Positions 8,920 to 17,482 are shown, numbered from the stretch's first letter. The stretch is 64,000 bases of DNA from Methylobacterium sp. WSM2598 (GCF_000379105.1 NZ_KB900609.1:4493031-4557030); one strand, 5' to 3'. Numbers and translations: made by a program. Notes: a model not told the origin generated them from the sequence alone.

Positions 8920-9717
8920 TCAGCCGAGGTCGCCCCCCGCCACCGGCAGGGTGACGCCGGTGACGTAGGAGGCCTCGTCGGAGGCGAGGAACAGGATGGC
9001 GGCGGCCTGCTCGGCCGCGGTGCCGTAGCGGCCCATCAGGCTCGACGCCTTGGTCTGGGCCACCACCTCGGCGATCCAGGCGCGCTCCTGCTCGCCCGGC
9101 GGCGCGGGATTGCGCGGGATGCGCCGGGGCGGCGCCTCGGTGCCGCCGGGCGCGACCGCGTTCACCCGGATGCCGTGGGCGGCGTATTCCCAGGCGAGGC
9201 AGGCGGTGAGCGCGTTCACCCCGCCCTTGGCGGCCGCGTAGGGCACGCGGTTCACGCCCCGCGTCGCGACCGACGAGACGTTGACGATGCTGCCGCCCCC
9301 GGCGGCGAGCAGGTGCGGCAGCGCCGCCCGGCAGCACCACAGGGTCGGGAAGAGCGAGCGCCGGATCTCGGCCTCGACCTCGTGGGCCGCGTAATGGGCG
9401 AAGGGCTTGAACCAGATCGAGCCGCCCACATTGTTGACGAGCACGTCGAGCCGCCCGAACGCCTCGACCGCCGCCGCCATCACGGCCTCGCAGGGCTCGG
9501 ACGCCTCGACGTCGGCGAGACGGACCGCCGCCGTCGCGCCGAGGTCGCGGCACTCCGCGGCGGTCTCCTCGACGATCTCCGAGCGGTCGGTGAGGAGGAG
9601 GGCGGCGCCCTCGCGGGCGAGCCGCAGCGCCACCTCGCGGCCGATGCCCTGCGCGGCGCCCGTGACCACCGCGGCCTTGCCCGCGAAGCGCCCGGGCGTG
9701 TGGATGTCCCGGCTCAT
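8920..9717 (-). CDS. benD: Benzoate cis-diol dehydrogenase (SDR family)
   Basis: A 265-residue short-chain dehydrogenase that oxidises and decarboxylates the 1,2-dihydroxycyclohexadiene carboxylate made by BenABC to catechol, using NAD+. The cofactor motif VVTGAAQGIGREVALRLA, the NNVGG strand and the catalytic Ser/Tyr/Lys (SIVNVSSVA and VPYAAAKGG) are visible. Its ATG overlaps the benC stop by 4 bases, so the two are translationally coupled. Confidence 0.92.
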   Translation of the reverse strand: MSRDIHTPGRFAGKAAVVTGAAQGIGREVALRLAREGAALLLTDRSEIVEETAAECRDLGATAAVRLADVEASEPCEAVMAAAVEAFGRLDVLVNNVGGSIWFKPFAHYAAHEVEAEIRRSLFPTLWCCRAALPHLLAAGGGSIVNVSSVATRGVNRVPYAAAKGGVNALTACLAWEYAAHGIRVNAVAPGGTEAPPRRIPRNPAPPGEQERAWIAEVVAQTKASSLMGRYGTAAEQAAAILFLASDEASYVTGVTLPVAGGDLG

Positions 9718-10727
9718 GCCGCGCCTCCCGCTCCGCTCGCCGCGAACTTCTCGTAGTGGAAGCTCGCGGGCGTCACGCCCCGCTCGGACAGGCTGCGGCG
9801 CACCGCGTCGACCATGGCGGGCGGGCCGCACAGGTAGGTGTCGACGTCGCCCCCGTTGAGGTGCTCGGGCGCGAGGTGCTCGGTGACGTAGCCCTTCCTC
9901 GGATGCGCGCTGTCGGGGGAGGCGACGCAGGTGGCGAAGCTGAAGCCCGGGATGGCGGCGGCGGCCTTCTCCAGCGCCTCGACCTCCACGAGGTCGGCGT
10001 CGTGCGTCACCCCGTAGACGAGGTGGACCGGGTGCGGGCTGCCGCCCTCGGCGATCCTGCCCAGCATGGACAGGAAGGGTGCGAGCCCGGTGCCGCCGGC
10101 GAGCATCAGCACCGGCCGGCGGATCTCGCGCAGGTAGAAGCTGCCCGCCGGGCCGGTCAGGTCGAGGCTCGCGCCGGGCTTGGCAGCCTCCGCCAGGTAG
10201 GTGCTCATCAGCCCGCCCGGGATGTTGCGGATCAGGAACTCCGCCCGCGTGCCGCCCGGGGCCGAACTGAACGAGTAGGAGCGCTGCTGGCCGCTGCCCG
10301 GCAGCGCGATGTTGACGTACTGCCCCGGCAGGAAGCCGATCGGCTCGGGCGTCTCGACCGTGAGCCCGAAGGTGGTGTCGGACAGCCGCCGCACCGCCCC
10401 GATCGTGCCCTTGTGCGCGGCGCCGCCGGTCTTGCAGAGGTGCGAGGAGGCCGCGACCGCGAGCACGAGGTCGGTCCGCGGGCGCATCTGGCAGGCGAGG
10501 CCGTAGCCTTGGGCGGCCTCCTCGTCGGACAGCGCGTCCTCGATGTAGCTGCCCGGATCGAAGCGGCCGGACTCGCAGTGCACCCGGCAGGTGCCGCAGG
10601 CGCCGTCCCGGCAGTCGAGCGGGATGTTGATGCCGATCCGGTAGGAGGCGTCGGCCACCGTCTCGCCCGGCCGGCAGCCGACGAACCGGGTGACCCCGTC
10701 CTCGAAGTTGAGCGCGACAGTGTACAT
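9714..10727 (-). CDS. benC: Benzoate 1,2-dioxygenase electron transfer component (reductase)
   Basis: A 337-residue iron-sulfur flavoprotein that passes electrons from NADH to the BenAB oxygenase. The N-terminal plant-type [2Fe-2S] ferredoxin domain has Cys39, Cys44, Cys47 (CRDGACGTC) and Cys79 (GLACQM). It is followed by an FAD domain with RSYSFSSAPG and an NAD domain with LAGGTGLAPFLSML and TYLCGPPAMVD. Domain order and length match BenC and its relatives. It lies 13 bp after benB. Confidence 0.95.
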   Translation of the reverse strand: MYTVALNFEDGVTRFVGCRPGETVADASYRIGINIPLDCRDGACGTCRVHCESGRFDPGSYIEDALSDEEAAQGYGLACQMRPRTDLVLAVAASSHLCKTGGAAHKGTIGAVRRLSDTTFGLTVETPEPIGFLPGQYVNIALPGSGQQRSYSFSSAPGGTRAEFLIRNIPGGLMSTYLAEAAKPGASLDLTGPAGSFYLREIRRPVLMLAGGTGLAPFLSMLGRIAEGGSPHPVHLVYGVTHDADLVEVEALEKAAAAIPGFSFATCVASPDSAHPRKGYVTEHLAPEHLNGGDVDTYLCGPPAMVDAVRRSLSERGVTPASFHYEKFAASGAGGAA

Positions 10728-10740
10728 GACGGCGCCCTCC

Positions 10741-11232
10741 TCAGATATGGTAGACGTCGATGACGTGGTGGATGTAGTCGTTCTTCAGAACGACCTTCTT
10801 CTTCTTGATCAGCGGGGTGCCGCCGCTCGTGTCGAGCGTGTAGAACGACGTGCCGAAATGGGTGTCGACGGTCTTGTAGCGGTAGTTGAAGGTGAGCCAG
10901 TTGAAGCGCAGCCGGCAGGAGAGCTCGTCCTGCGCGAGGATCTCGACGTTCGAGATGTGGTGCGAGGTGCGCGGCTCCGGCAGGCTGGTGGCGCTGGAGC
11001 GCTCGGTGCGGATGCGGAAGACCCGGTCCTCCAGGCCGCCGCGGCTGTCGTAGTAGATCAGCGAGACCTCGCGCTGCGGGTCGGTGACGAGCTGGTCGTC
11101 GTCGTCCCAGGACGGCATCCAGAACTCGACGTCGGGGGCGTAGAGCGCGAGCCAGGCGTCGAAGTCGCGGTCGTCGAGGTAGCGGGCCTCGCGGTAGAGG
11201 AACTGCTGCACCTCTTCCAGGGTCAGGGTCAT
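10741..11232 (-). CDS. benB: Benzoate 1,2-dioxygenase small (beta) subunit
   Basis: A 163-residue subunit of the alpha3beta3 ring-hydroxylating oxygenase. Family features are EEVQQFLYREARYLDDRDFD at the N-terminus, the following WLALYAPDVEFWMPSWDD, and RTSHHISNVEIL in the middle. The fold is a cone-like barrel with a structural role. It lies between benA and benC. Confidence 0.95.
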   Translation of the reverse strand: MTLTLEEVQQFLYREARYLDDRDFDAWLALYAPDVEFWMPSWDDDDQLVTDPQREVSLIYYDSRGGLEDRVFRIRTERSSATSLPEPRTSHHISNVEILAQDELSCRLRFNWLTFNYRYKTVDTHFGTSFYTLDTSGGTPLIKKKKVVLKNDYIHHVIDVYHI

Positions 11233-11349
11233 CGGGGTCTCCTGCGGGCGTGACGGGGCGTTCGGCGCCCGGGAGGGGCCGGTCCGTCGTCGATGGCGTT
11301 GGCTTGCGGACCCCTCCCGCGCGGACCGGGAGGGTTCGGGCGCGTCGCG

Positions 11350-12678
11350 CTACGGCAGGTGCCGGCGCATCGTCTCCATCCAGTAGCGGTGCTGGATCGC
11401 GAACAGGCCCTCGTCCTCGGTCCTGACGCCGCTGAGCAGCGGCTCGAGGCCGATCGCCCGCGCGCCCTCGTCGGCGCCCTCGATCCAGTGGGTGGCGCCC
11501 CGGCAGAGGTCGTTCCAGCGCGCCGCCCGGCCCTGGTAGCCGAGCTGGCAGGCCCGGAACTCCTCGAGGTCGTCCGGGGTCGCCATGCCGCTCGCGTTGA
11601 AGAAATCCTCGTACTGGCGGATGCGCCGGGCCCGCGCCTCGGGGGCCTCGCCCTTCGGGGCGATGCAGTAGATCGTCACCTCGGTCTTATCGACCGCGAT
11701 CGGCCGGTAGGTGCGGATCTGCGACGAGAACTGGTCCATCAGGTAGACGTTCGGGTAGAGGCAGAGGTTGCGCGAGCGGCTGATCATCCAGTCCGCCATC
11801 GCCTGCCCGTGAGCCGCCGCCAGCTCCTCGCGCCGGTCCCAGTTCGGGCGGTCCTCCGGGTTGGCCCAGGTGGTCCAGAGCAGCAGGTGCCCGTGCGCGA
11901 AGGAGTAGAAGCCGCCGCCCTGCTTCGCCCAGCCGCCCGCATCCATCGCGCGGGTCTTGTCGATGACGTGGGTCTCCTTGCGGCGGCTCGTCGTGGCGGC
12001 GTAGTTCCAGTGCGTCGCGCTGACGTGATAGCCGTCGGCGCCGTTCTCGGTCTGGAGCTTCCAGTTGCCGTCGAAGACGTAGGTCGAGGCGCCGCGCAGC
12101 ACTTCGAGCCCGTCCGGCGACTGGTCGACGATCATGTCGATGATCCTCGTCGCCTCGCCGAGGTGCTCGGTGAGCGGCTTCACGTCCGGGTTGAGGCTGC
12201 CGAACAGGAAACCGCGGTAGCTCTCGAACCGGGCCACGGGCGTCAGGTCGTGCGAGCCGTCGCGGTTGAAGCTGTCGGGATAGCCCGCGCCCTCCGGGTC
12301 CTTGACCTTGAGCAGCCTGCCGCCGTTGCTGAAGGTCCAGCCGTGGAACGGGCAGGTGAAGGTCGCCTTGTTGCCGCGCCTGTGCCGGCAGATCATCGCG
12401 CCGCGATGGCTGCACGCGTTGACGAAGGCCTGGAGCTCGCCCTTGCGGTTGCGGGTGATGACCACCGGCTGGCGGCCCATATAGGTCGTGAAATAATCGT
12501 TCGGGTTCGGGATCTGGCTCTCGTGGGCCATGTAGATCCAGTTCCCCTCGAATATATGCCGCATCTCCAACTCGAAGATGTCGGGATCCGTGAAGATGTC
12601 GCGCCGGCAGCGATAGGTGCCCGTCTCGGGATTATCCTCAACCGCGGTCTCGACAATCTGATGCAGATCTTCCAGCAC
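11350..12678 (-). CDS. benA: Benzoate 1,2-dioxygenase large (alpha) subunit
   Basis: A 442-residue Rieske non-haem iron oxygenase that adds O2 across C1-C2 of benzoate. The Rieske [2Fe-2S] ligands are Cys89 and His91 (NACSHRGAM) and Cys109 and His112 (FTCPFHGWTF). The mononuclear iron site is visible in ENGADGYHVSATHWNY, with His218 and His223; the third, carboxylate ligand should lie further on. It is the first gene of the ben-cat operon and is divergent from the LysR gene. Confidence 0.95.
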   Translation of the reverse strand: MLEDLHQIVETAVEDNPETGTYRCRRDIFTDPDIFELEMRHIFEGNWIYMAHESQIPNPNDYFTTYMGRQPVVITRNRKGELQAFVNACSHRGAMICRHRRGNKATFTCPFHGWTFSNGGRLLKVKDPEGAGYPDSFNRDGSHDLTPVARFESYRGFLFGSLNPDVKPLTEHLGEATRIIDMIVDQSPDGLEVLRGASTYVFDGNWKLQTENGADGYHVSATHWNYAATTSRRKETHVIDKTRAMDAGGWAKQGGGFYSFAHGHLLLWTTWANPEDRPNWDRREELAAAHGQAMADWMISRSRNLCLYPNVYLMDQFSSQIRTYRPIAVDKTEVTIYCIAPKGEAPEARARRIRQYEDFFNASGMATPDDLEEFRACQLGYQGRAARWNDLCRGATHWIEGADEGARAIGLEPLLSGVRTEDEGLFAIQHRYWMETMRRHLP

Positions 12679-12848
12679 GACGTCCTCCTGGCCTCACGGG
12701 CGTGGCTCGGGAGCGAGCGGGATCGTTGCGGGTCCACGCGGGGCGCGGCCGGCTCGGATCGTCCTCTCACCTGCGCAGGAAGGGCGTGGCGCTCGATGGG
12801 CCGGATCGGCCGGGCCTCGCTCGCTCCTGGGCGTTTCCTCTTCTTCAC

Positions 12849-12878
12849 GTTCTAGACAGGGGGCATTGCGGCGTCCAA
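12849..12878 (-). promoter_or_regulatory. Possible sigma70-type promoter of the ben-cat operon
   Basis: Read on the minus strand, TTGGAC (12878-12873) and TAGAAC (12854-12849) stand 18 bp apart, about 170 bp upstream of benA. The region between the divergent genes (12679-12915) is otherwise non-coding. I did not find an ATAC-N7-GTAT site of the kind BenM/CatM bind. Position and spacing fit a promoter, but the boxes are imperfect. Confidence 0.3.
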
Positions 12879-12898
12879 GACCGATTGGGAACGAAAAC

Positions 12899-12913
12899 AT
12901 TCCTGGGAGGAAT
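12899..12913. promoter_or_regulatory. 15-bp inverted repeat covering the ribosome binding site of the LysR gene
   Basis: ATTCCTGGGAGGAAT is a perfect inverted repeat (ATTCC/GGAAT) with the likely Shine-Dalgarno GGGAGG in its middle and right arm. It lies 2 bases before the GTG start. It could be an autoregulatory operator or an RNA stem that limits translation of the regulator. Confidence 0.4.
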
Positions 12914-12915
12914 AA

Positions 12916-13824
12916 GTGGAGCTCCGGCACTTGCGCTACTTTGTGGCCGTCGCCCGCGAGCAGAGCTTCACGCGGGCTGCCGAGACGATGCACGTCGCCC
13001 AGCCCGCGCTGAGCAAGCAGATCCAGCAATTCGAGGACGAACTCGGGTTGTCCCTGATCGAGCGCGGGGCGCGGCCCTTGCGCCTGACCGAGCCGGGCCG
13101 GCTGATCTTCGAGCAGGCGCTGCAGATCCTTGAGCGAATGGACGACCTGCGCGAGACGGGCCGGCGCCTGCGCCTGACCGAGCGCAACCGCTTCCGGGTC
13201 GGGTTCGTGGCCTCGACCCTGTACGGCCGCCTGCCGGAGATCCTGCGCGGCTACCGGCTGAAGCGCCCGGACGTGGACCTGACGCTGCTCGAACTCCTGA
13301 CGCTGGAGCAGATCGCGGCGCTCAAGGAGGGCCGCATCGACGTCGGGTTCGGCCGCATCGAGATCGAGGACCCGGCGATCGCGCGCGTGCTGCTGCGCAA
13401 CGAGACGATGATCGTCGCCGTGCCGACAGCCTGGGACGCCGCCCGCCCGCCGGGGCCGCTGCGGCTGCGCGACCTCGCCGACACGCCGCTGATCATCTAC
13501 CCGAAGAGCGCGCGCCCCAACAACGCCGACCGCATCCTGGCGCTGTTCCGCGACCACGCGGTGCGCCCTCCGGTGATCCACGAGGTGCGCGAATTGCAGA
13601 CGGCGCTGGGCCTCGTGGCCGCCGAGGCGGGGGTGTGCGTCGTCCCCGCCTCCGTCGAGCGCCTCCGCCGCGACGGCGTCGCCTACCGGCCGCTGAACGA
13701 GGAGCGGGCCCTCATCCCCGTCATCATGAGCTACCGCAAGGACGATCCCTCACCGGAGATCCCCCTCATCCTGCAATGCGTCCGCGAGGACTACGCGCGC
13801 GAGGGATTGGCGTTCGGCGTCTAG
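12916..13824 (+). CDS. benM: LysR family regulator of benzoate/catechol degradation (BenM/CatM/CatR type)
   Basis: 302 residues. The N-terminal winged helix ELRHLRYFVAVAREQSFTRA and QPALSKQIQQFEDELG is followed by a ligand-binding domain. Its sequence FVASTLYGRLPEILRGYRLK, LKEGRIDVGFGRIEIEDPAI and LQTALGLVAAEAGVCVVPAS closely follows Acinetobacter BenM/CatM from memory. Those proteins answer to cis,cis-muconate, BenM also to benzoate. It is divergent from benA, the classical arrangement. I chose the GTG at 12916 because the protein then starts with the canonical MELRHLRYF. Whether it is BenM-like or CatR-like in effector range cannot be told. Confidence 0.88.
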   Translation: MELRHLRYFVAVAREQSFTRAAETMHVAQPALSKQIQQFEDELGLSLIERGARPLRLTEPGRLIFEQALQILERMDDLRETGRRLRLTERNRFRVGFVASTLYGRLPEILRGYRLKRPDVDLTLLELLTLEQIAALKEGRIDVGFGRIEIEDPAIARVLLRNETMIVAVPTAWDAARPPGPLRLRDLADTPLIIYPKSARPNNADRILALFRDHAVRPPVIHEVRELQTALGLVAAEAGVCVVPASVERLRRDGVAYRPLNEERALIPVIMSYRKDDPSPEIPLILQCVREDYAREGLAFGV

Positions 13825-13861
13825 AGCGGCACCCGATCACGTTGCAACCGGGTGCCGCTCT
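13823..13861 (+). terminator. Perfect 13-bp stem at the end of the LysR gene
   Basis: AGAGCGGCACCCG (13823-13835) and CGGGTGCCGCTCT (13849-13861) pair perfectly around a 13-base loop. The stem begins inside the TAG stop codon. A short mixed T-rich stretch (CGATCTTTGATCTT) follows. It is a likely terminator, although similar stems also occur as part of interspersed repeats. Confidence 0.6.
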
Positions 13862-13879
13862 CGATCTTTGATCTTGCCG

Positions 13880-13926
13880 CATTGTCTGCGACGAACCGGC
13901 ATCCACTTCGTCGGAAAATGCTCTAG
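13880..13926. repeat. Interspersed repeat family B (variant copy) in the gap before the dehydratase
   Basis: The core CGACGAA-CCGGCATCCAC-TTCGTCG forms a 7-bp stem. Compared with the other four copies, the stem carries A-T where they have C-G on both sides, a compensatory pair of changes. The copy is flanked by CATTGTCTG and GAAAATGCTCTAGA. It belongs to the 463-bp non-coding stretch 13825-14287. Between 13927 and 14175 I see nothing that looks like a gene. Confidence 0.7.
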
Positions 13927-14175
13927 AGCAGGCCTCGCTCGGGCCGAGACGGTTCCCGATCGCCGGGTTCAGCACCGCCGTGCCGCCGAGACCGGCCGCC
14001 CCGACGCCGAGTTCCCGCTCCCGTCGTCCGGGGAAACGGGAGCCGTGACCCCGGGCGCGCGATCACCGGGACGCCGTCCGACGCCATCCCGCGCATCGGT
14101 ACGGGACGCCGGAAGCCGGGATCGCCCTCACGCTCGGCGCAAATCTCGGCGGATCGGGCGCAATCGCATCATCCG

Positions 14176-14290
14176 CCATCCGGTTGATGGCTTCGCCATC
14201 TCCCCTTTCGGCCATGCGGATTTGGGCGTCGCTCAGGCGCCGCGCGGGCTTGTCATACCAAATCCGCTTGATCAAGCGGATCCCGGATCA
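14176..14290. repeat. Interspersed repeat family A
   Basis: The element starts with CCATCCGGTTGATGGC and GATGGCTTCGCCATC (a small hairpin), continues with TTTCGGCCATGCGGAT, the family core GCGTCGCTCAGGCGCCGCGC, and ends in a perfect 20-bp palindrome, ATCCGCTTGATCAAGCGGAT (14262-14281). The right end runs to the stop codon of the dehydratase gene. The copy at 60898 has the same module order. Confidence 0.8.
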
Positions 14291-16015
14291 CCCCTCCGTC
14301 GCGCCGCCGTCCGGGGCCATGAAGGCGAAGTCGCAGCCCTCGTCGGCCTGCGTGACCGTGTCGTGGAACAGGCGGGCGTAGCCGCGCCGCGCCCAGGCCG
14401 GGCGCGGGGCTTCGGGCAGGGCGGCCTGCCGGCGCGCCAATTCCGCCTCGTCCACCAGGAGGTCGATGCGCCGCCCGGCCACGTCGAGGCGGATCGCGTC
14501 GCCCGTGCGCACCAGCGCGAGCGGGCCGCCCACCGCCGATTCCGGCGTGACGTGGAGCACGATCGTGCCGAAGGCGGTGCCGCTCATCCGGGCGTCGGAG
14601 ATCCGCACCATGTCCTTGACGCCCTGCCGGGCGAGCTTCTTCGGGATCGGCAGGTAGCCGGCCTCCGGCATCCCGGGCGCGCCCTTCGGGCCGGCATTGC
14701 GCAGGACCAGCACGTCGTCGGCCCCGACGTCGAGGTCCGGCGCGTCGATCCGCGCCGCCATGTCGGGGATCGACTCGAACACCACGGCCCGGCCGGTATG
14801 CTGCAGGAGCCGCGGGCTCGCCGCCGCGTGCTTGATCAGCGCCCCGCGCGGCGCGAGGTTGCCGCGCAGCACCGCGAGACCGCCCGCCGCCTTGATCGGG
14901 TCGGCGGGCGAGCGGATGACGGTCTGGCCCGGCACCTCCTCGGCCGCCGCCACCACGTCGCGCAGGCAGCCGCCCGCCACGGTCGGGGCGTCGAGGTCGA
15001 TGAGGTCGCCGAGTTCGCGCAGGAGCTTCGGCACGCCGCCGGCGTGGTGGAAATGCTCCATGTAGTGCGCGCCGGAGGGCTTGAGGTCGACCAGCACCGG
15101 CACCTCGCGCCCGACCGCGTCGAAGGCGTCGAGGTCGATCCTCGCCCCGACCCGGTTCGCCATCGCGGTGAGGTGGATGAGCCCGTTCGTCGAGCCGCCG
15201 ATCGCCTGCAGCACCACCTGCGCGTTGCGCAGGCTCGCGGGCGTCAGGAGCGCGCGCGGGCGGGGCCCGCCCGCCACCGCCATCGCGGCGGCGCGGCGGC
15301 CGCTCGCCTCGGCGAGGCGCACCCGCTCGGCATGCGGCGCCGGGATCGTGCCCGCGTAGGGCAGGGCGAGGCCCATCGCCTCGATCATGCAGGCCATGGT
15401 GGAGGCCGTGCCCATCACCATGCAGGTGCCGACCGAGGGGGCGAGCCGCCCGTTCACCACCTCGATCTCGGCCTCGTCGATCTCGCCGGCCCGGTGCGCG
15501 GCCCAGAGCCGGCGGCAATCCGTGCAGGCGCCCAGCACCTCGCCCTTGTGGTGCCCGACCACCATCGGGCCGACCGGGATCACCACGGTCGGCAGGTCGA
15601 CGCTCGCCGCGGCCATGATCTGGGCCGGCAGGGTCTTGTCGCAGCCGCCGATCACGATGACGGCGTCCATCGGCTGGGCGCGGATCATCTCCTCGGTGTC
15701 CATCGCCATCAGGTTGCGCAGGAACATCGAGGTCGGGTGGGCGAAGCTCTCGTGGATCGAGATGGTCGGGAACACCATCGGCATGGCGCCCGCCAGCATC
15801 ACGCCGCGCTTGGCCGCCTCGATCAGGGCCGGGGCGTTGCCGTGGCAGGGATTGTAGTCGCTGAAGGTGTTGGTGATGCCGACGATCGGCCGGTTCAGCG
15901 CGTCGTCGGAATAGCCCATGGCCTTGATGAAGGCCTTGCGCAGGAACAGCGAGAAGCCCGCGTCGCCGTAGCTGGTGAGCCCCTTGCGCAACCCCTTGCC
16001 CGCGTCGCCGGCCAT
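14288..16015 (-). CDS. IlvD/Edd family dehydratase, probably for a sugar acid
   Basis: 575 residues. The three cysteines that hold the iron-sulfur cluster are visible: Cys57 (DYNPCHGNAP), Cys125 (VIGGCDKTLP) and Cys198 (VGTCMVMGTAST). The family dehydrates 2,3-dihydroxy acids: dihydroxyisovalerate (IlvD), phosphogluconate (Edd) and aldonates such as arabonate or xylonate. The gene is divergent from a sugar ABC importer and shares an operator region with it, which favours an aldonate. The substrate cannot be read from sequence. The start at 16015 gives MAGDAGKGLRKGLTSYGD, a normal N-terminus. Confidence 0.85.
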   Translation of the reverse strand: MAGDAGKGLRKGLTSYGDAGFSLFLRKAFIKAMGYSDDALNRPIVGITNTFSDYNPCHGNAPALIEAAKRGVMLAGAMPMVFPTISIHESFAHPTSMFLRNLMAMDTEEMIRAQPMDAVIVIGGCDKTLPAQIMAAASVDLPTVVIPVGPMVVGHHKGEVLGACTDCRRLWAAHRAGEIDEAEIEVVNGRLAPSVGTCMVMGTASTMACMIEAMGLALPYAGTIPAPHAERVRLAEASGRRAAAMAVAGGPRPRALLTPASLRNAQVVLQAIGGSTNGLIHLTAMANRVGARIDLDAFDAVGREVPVLVDLKPSGAHYMEHFHHAGGVPKLLRELGDLIDLDAPTVAGGCLRDVVAAAEEVPGQTVIRSPADPIKAAGGLAVLRGNLAPRGALIKHAAASPRLLQHTGRAVVFESIPDMAARIDAPDLDVGADDVLVLRNAGPKGAPGMPEAGYLPIPKKLARQGVKDMVRISDARMSGTAFGTIVLHVTPESAVGGPLALVRTGDAIRLDVAGRRIDLLVDEAELARRQAALPEAPRPAWARRGYARLFHDTVTQADEGCDFAFMAPDGGATEG

Positions 16016-16064
16016 CCCGCTCCTCCCCGCTCCGTCGCCCGTCCGCTTCTACGACGGCCCGGTG

Positions 16065-16141
16065 CATTGTCAATAAAACCGCCGCGTCAACGGCGATCTA
16101 CCGGTCTTCACGGCCAATCAGGCGGTTCGTTATTGACAATG
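16065..16141. promoter_or_regulatory. Mirrored operator pair between the dehydratase and the sugar ABC operon
   Basis: CATTGTCAATAA (16065-16076) and TTATTGACAATG (16130-16141) are exact reverse complements, 53 bp apart, in a divergent promoter region. Each contains TTGACA on the strand of the gene it faces, so each site overlaps a possible -35 box. On the minus strand TAGAAG follows after 16 bp, which could be the -10 of the dehydratase gene. The shape fits binding by a FadR/FCD-type GntR protein, and such a gene lies at 21418-22098. Confidence 0.65.
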
Positions 16142-16197
16142 TCCCGGCAACCTGATCCCTTGCCGCGCAACGACAAGGTGGCCGTGAGGAGCGCCGC

Positions 16198-17478
16198 ATG
16201 GGACGAGGGAGGGTGGCCGCGCTGGTCCTCGGGGCCGCGCTGGCGGCCGGCGGCGCGCGGGCCGCGGAGCCGACGCAGATCACCATGTGGTCGAACTGGC
16301 CCGACGAGCCCGCCAAGCGCGAGTGGGTGAGCGCCCGGGTCAAGGAGTTCGAGGCCGCGAATGCCCAGTGCCGGGTGAAGCTGAGCTTCATCCCCAAGGC
16401 CGACATCTACACGCAGGCCAAGTCCGCCGTGCGCACCGGTCAGGCGCCGGACGTCTTCTACATGGAGCCGGACCAGCCCGAATTCCTGCAGGGCGGCTTC
16501 CTCGAACCGCTCGAGACCCGCGTCGACACGGGGGCAATCGAGGAATGGGCGAAGCCCGCCTGGACCGCGAAGGGCCACCTCTACGGCCTGCCGGTCGAGG
16601 CCTACACGGTCGAACTCTACTACAACCGGGATCTCGTCAGGAAGGTCGGCGTCGCGGTGCCGGAATCCGGCCAGCTGACGCAGGGCGCCTTCGCCGACCT
16701 CGTCAGGAAGGGCGTGGCCGCGGGCGTGACGCCCGTGGCGCAGGGCGTCGGCGACCGGCCCTTCCCGGGCGGCCTGCTGCTGTTCGAGTCGCTGCTGCGC
16801 AAGCTCGGGACCGAGGATTACGGCAAGCTCCTCAGCGGGGACCTGTCCTTCCGCGATCCCCGGGTCCTCGCGGTGATGACGTGGTTCAAGGACCTGGTCG
16901 ATGCCGGGGCCTATCCGAAGAGCTTCTCGACCCTGAAGCTCGGGGAGTCGCACTACTACTTCTACCAGAAGCCCGGCGCGCTGGTCTTCCCCGACCCGAG
17001 CTGGTTCACCGGCCGCGCCTTCGCGCCGCCGGAGAGCGGCGGCATGCCGGCGGATTTTCCCCTCGGCATCATGCAGTTCCCGGCCATGGACGAGGGCCGG
17101 TGCCCGACCTGCAAGACGCTCTCGGTCGCGGGCAGCTTCGTGGTCTACGCGCGCAGCCGCAACAAGGACTGCGCCGGTGCGCTGCTCAGGTCCATCGGCA
17201 GCGTCGAGAACGGCACCAAGTGGATGGAGCAGGTCTCGCTCCAGACCGGCCTCAAGTCCGACCCGAGCCGGATCAAGTCCGCCCACGAGGATTATTTCCG
17301 CCAGCTGCAGGCCCGCAACCAGGGCGTGACGTACTTCTTCGGCACGCCGCTGTTCCACTACCGGGCGAAGTGCGCCGAGACCTACACCCAGGTGATCAAT
17401 AACGCGCTGCCGGCCGGGCTGATCTCCGTGAAGGACGCGGCCGAGCGGATGGACGCCGCCTGCCACAAGGGAAGCTGA
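16198..17478 (+). CDS. Sugar ABC transporter substrate-binding protein
   Basis: 426 residues with a signal peptide (MGRGRVAALVLGAALAAGG, cleavage probably after ARA). The mature part looks like extracellular solute-binding family 1: EPTQITMWSNWPDEPAKREW, QAPDVFYMEPDQPEFLQGGF and YGLPVEAYTVELYYNRDLV are typical. It captures a sugar or sugar derivative in the periplasm for the permeases that follow directly. It starts 56 bp after the operator at 16130. Confidence 0.9.
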   Translation: MGRGRVAALVLGAALAAGGARAAEPTQITMWSNWPDEPAKREWVSARVKEFEAANAQCRVKLSFIPKADIYTQAKSAVRTGQAPDVFYMEPDQPEFLQGGFLEPLETRVDTGAIEEWAKPAWTAKGHLYGLPVEAYTVELYYNRDLVRKVGVAVPESGQLTQGAFADLVRKGVAAGVTPVAQGVGDRPFPGGLLLFESLLRKLGTEDYGKLLSGDLSFRDPRVLAVMTWFKDLVDAGAYPKSFSTLKLGESHYYFYQKPGALVFPDPSWFTGRAFAPPESGGMPADFPLGIMQFPAMDEGRCPTCKTLSVAGSFVVYARSRNKDCAGALLRSIGSVENGTKWMEQVSLQTGLKSDPSRIKSAHEDYFRQLQARNQGVTYFFGTPLFHYRAKCAETYTQVINNALPAGLISVKDAAERMDAACHKGS

Positions 17479-17482
17479 GGCG

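Noticed and set aside
12679..12915. BenM/CatM operator ATAC-N7-GTAT
   Set aside because: No match found on either strand, so only the general divergent arrangement is claimed.
13868..16330. Open frame of 820 codons on the + strand across the dehydratase gene
   Set aside because: It is an antisense shadow of a gene with a clear family and three conserved cysteines; its own product is Arg/His-rich without any domain.
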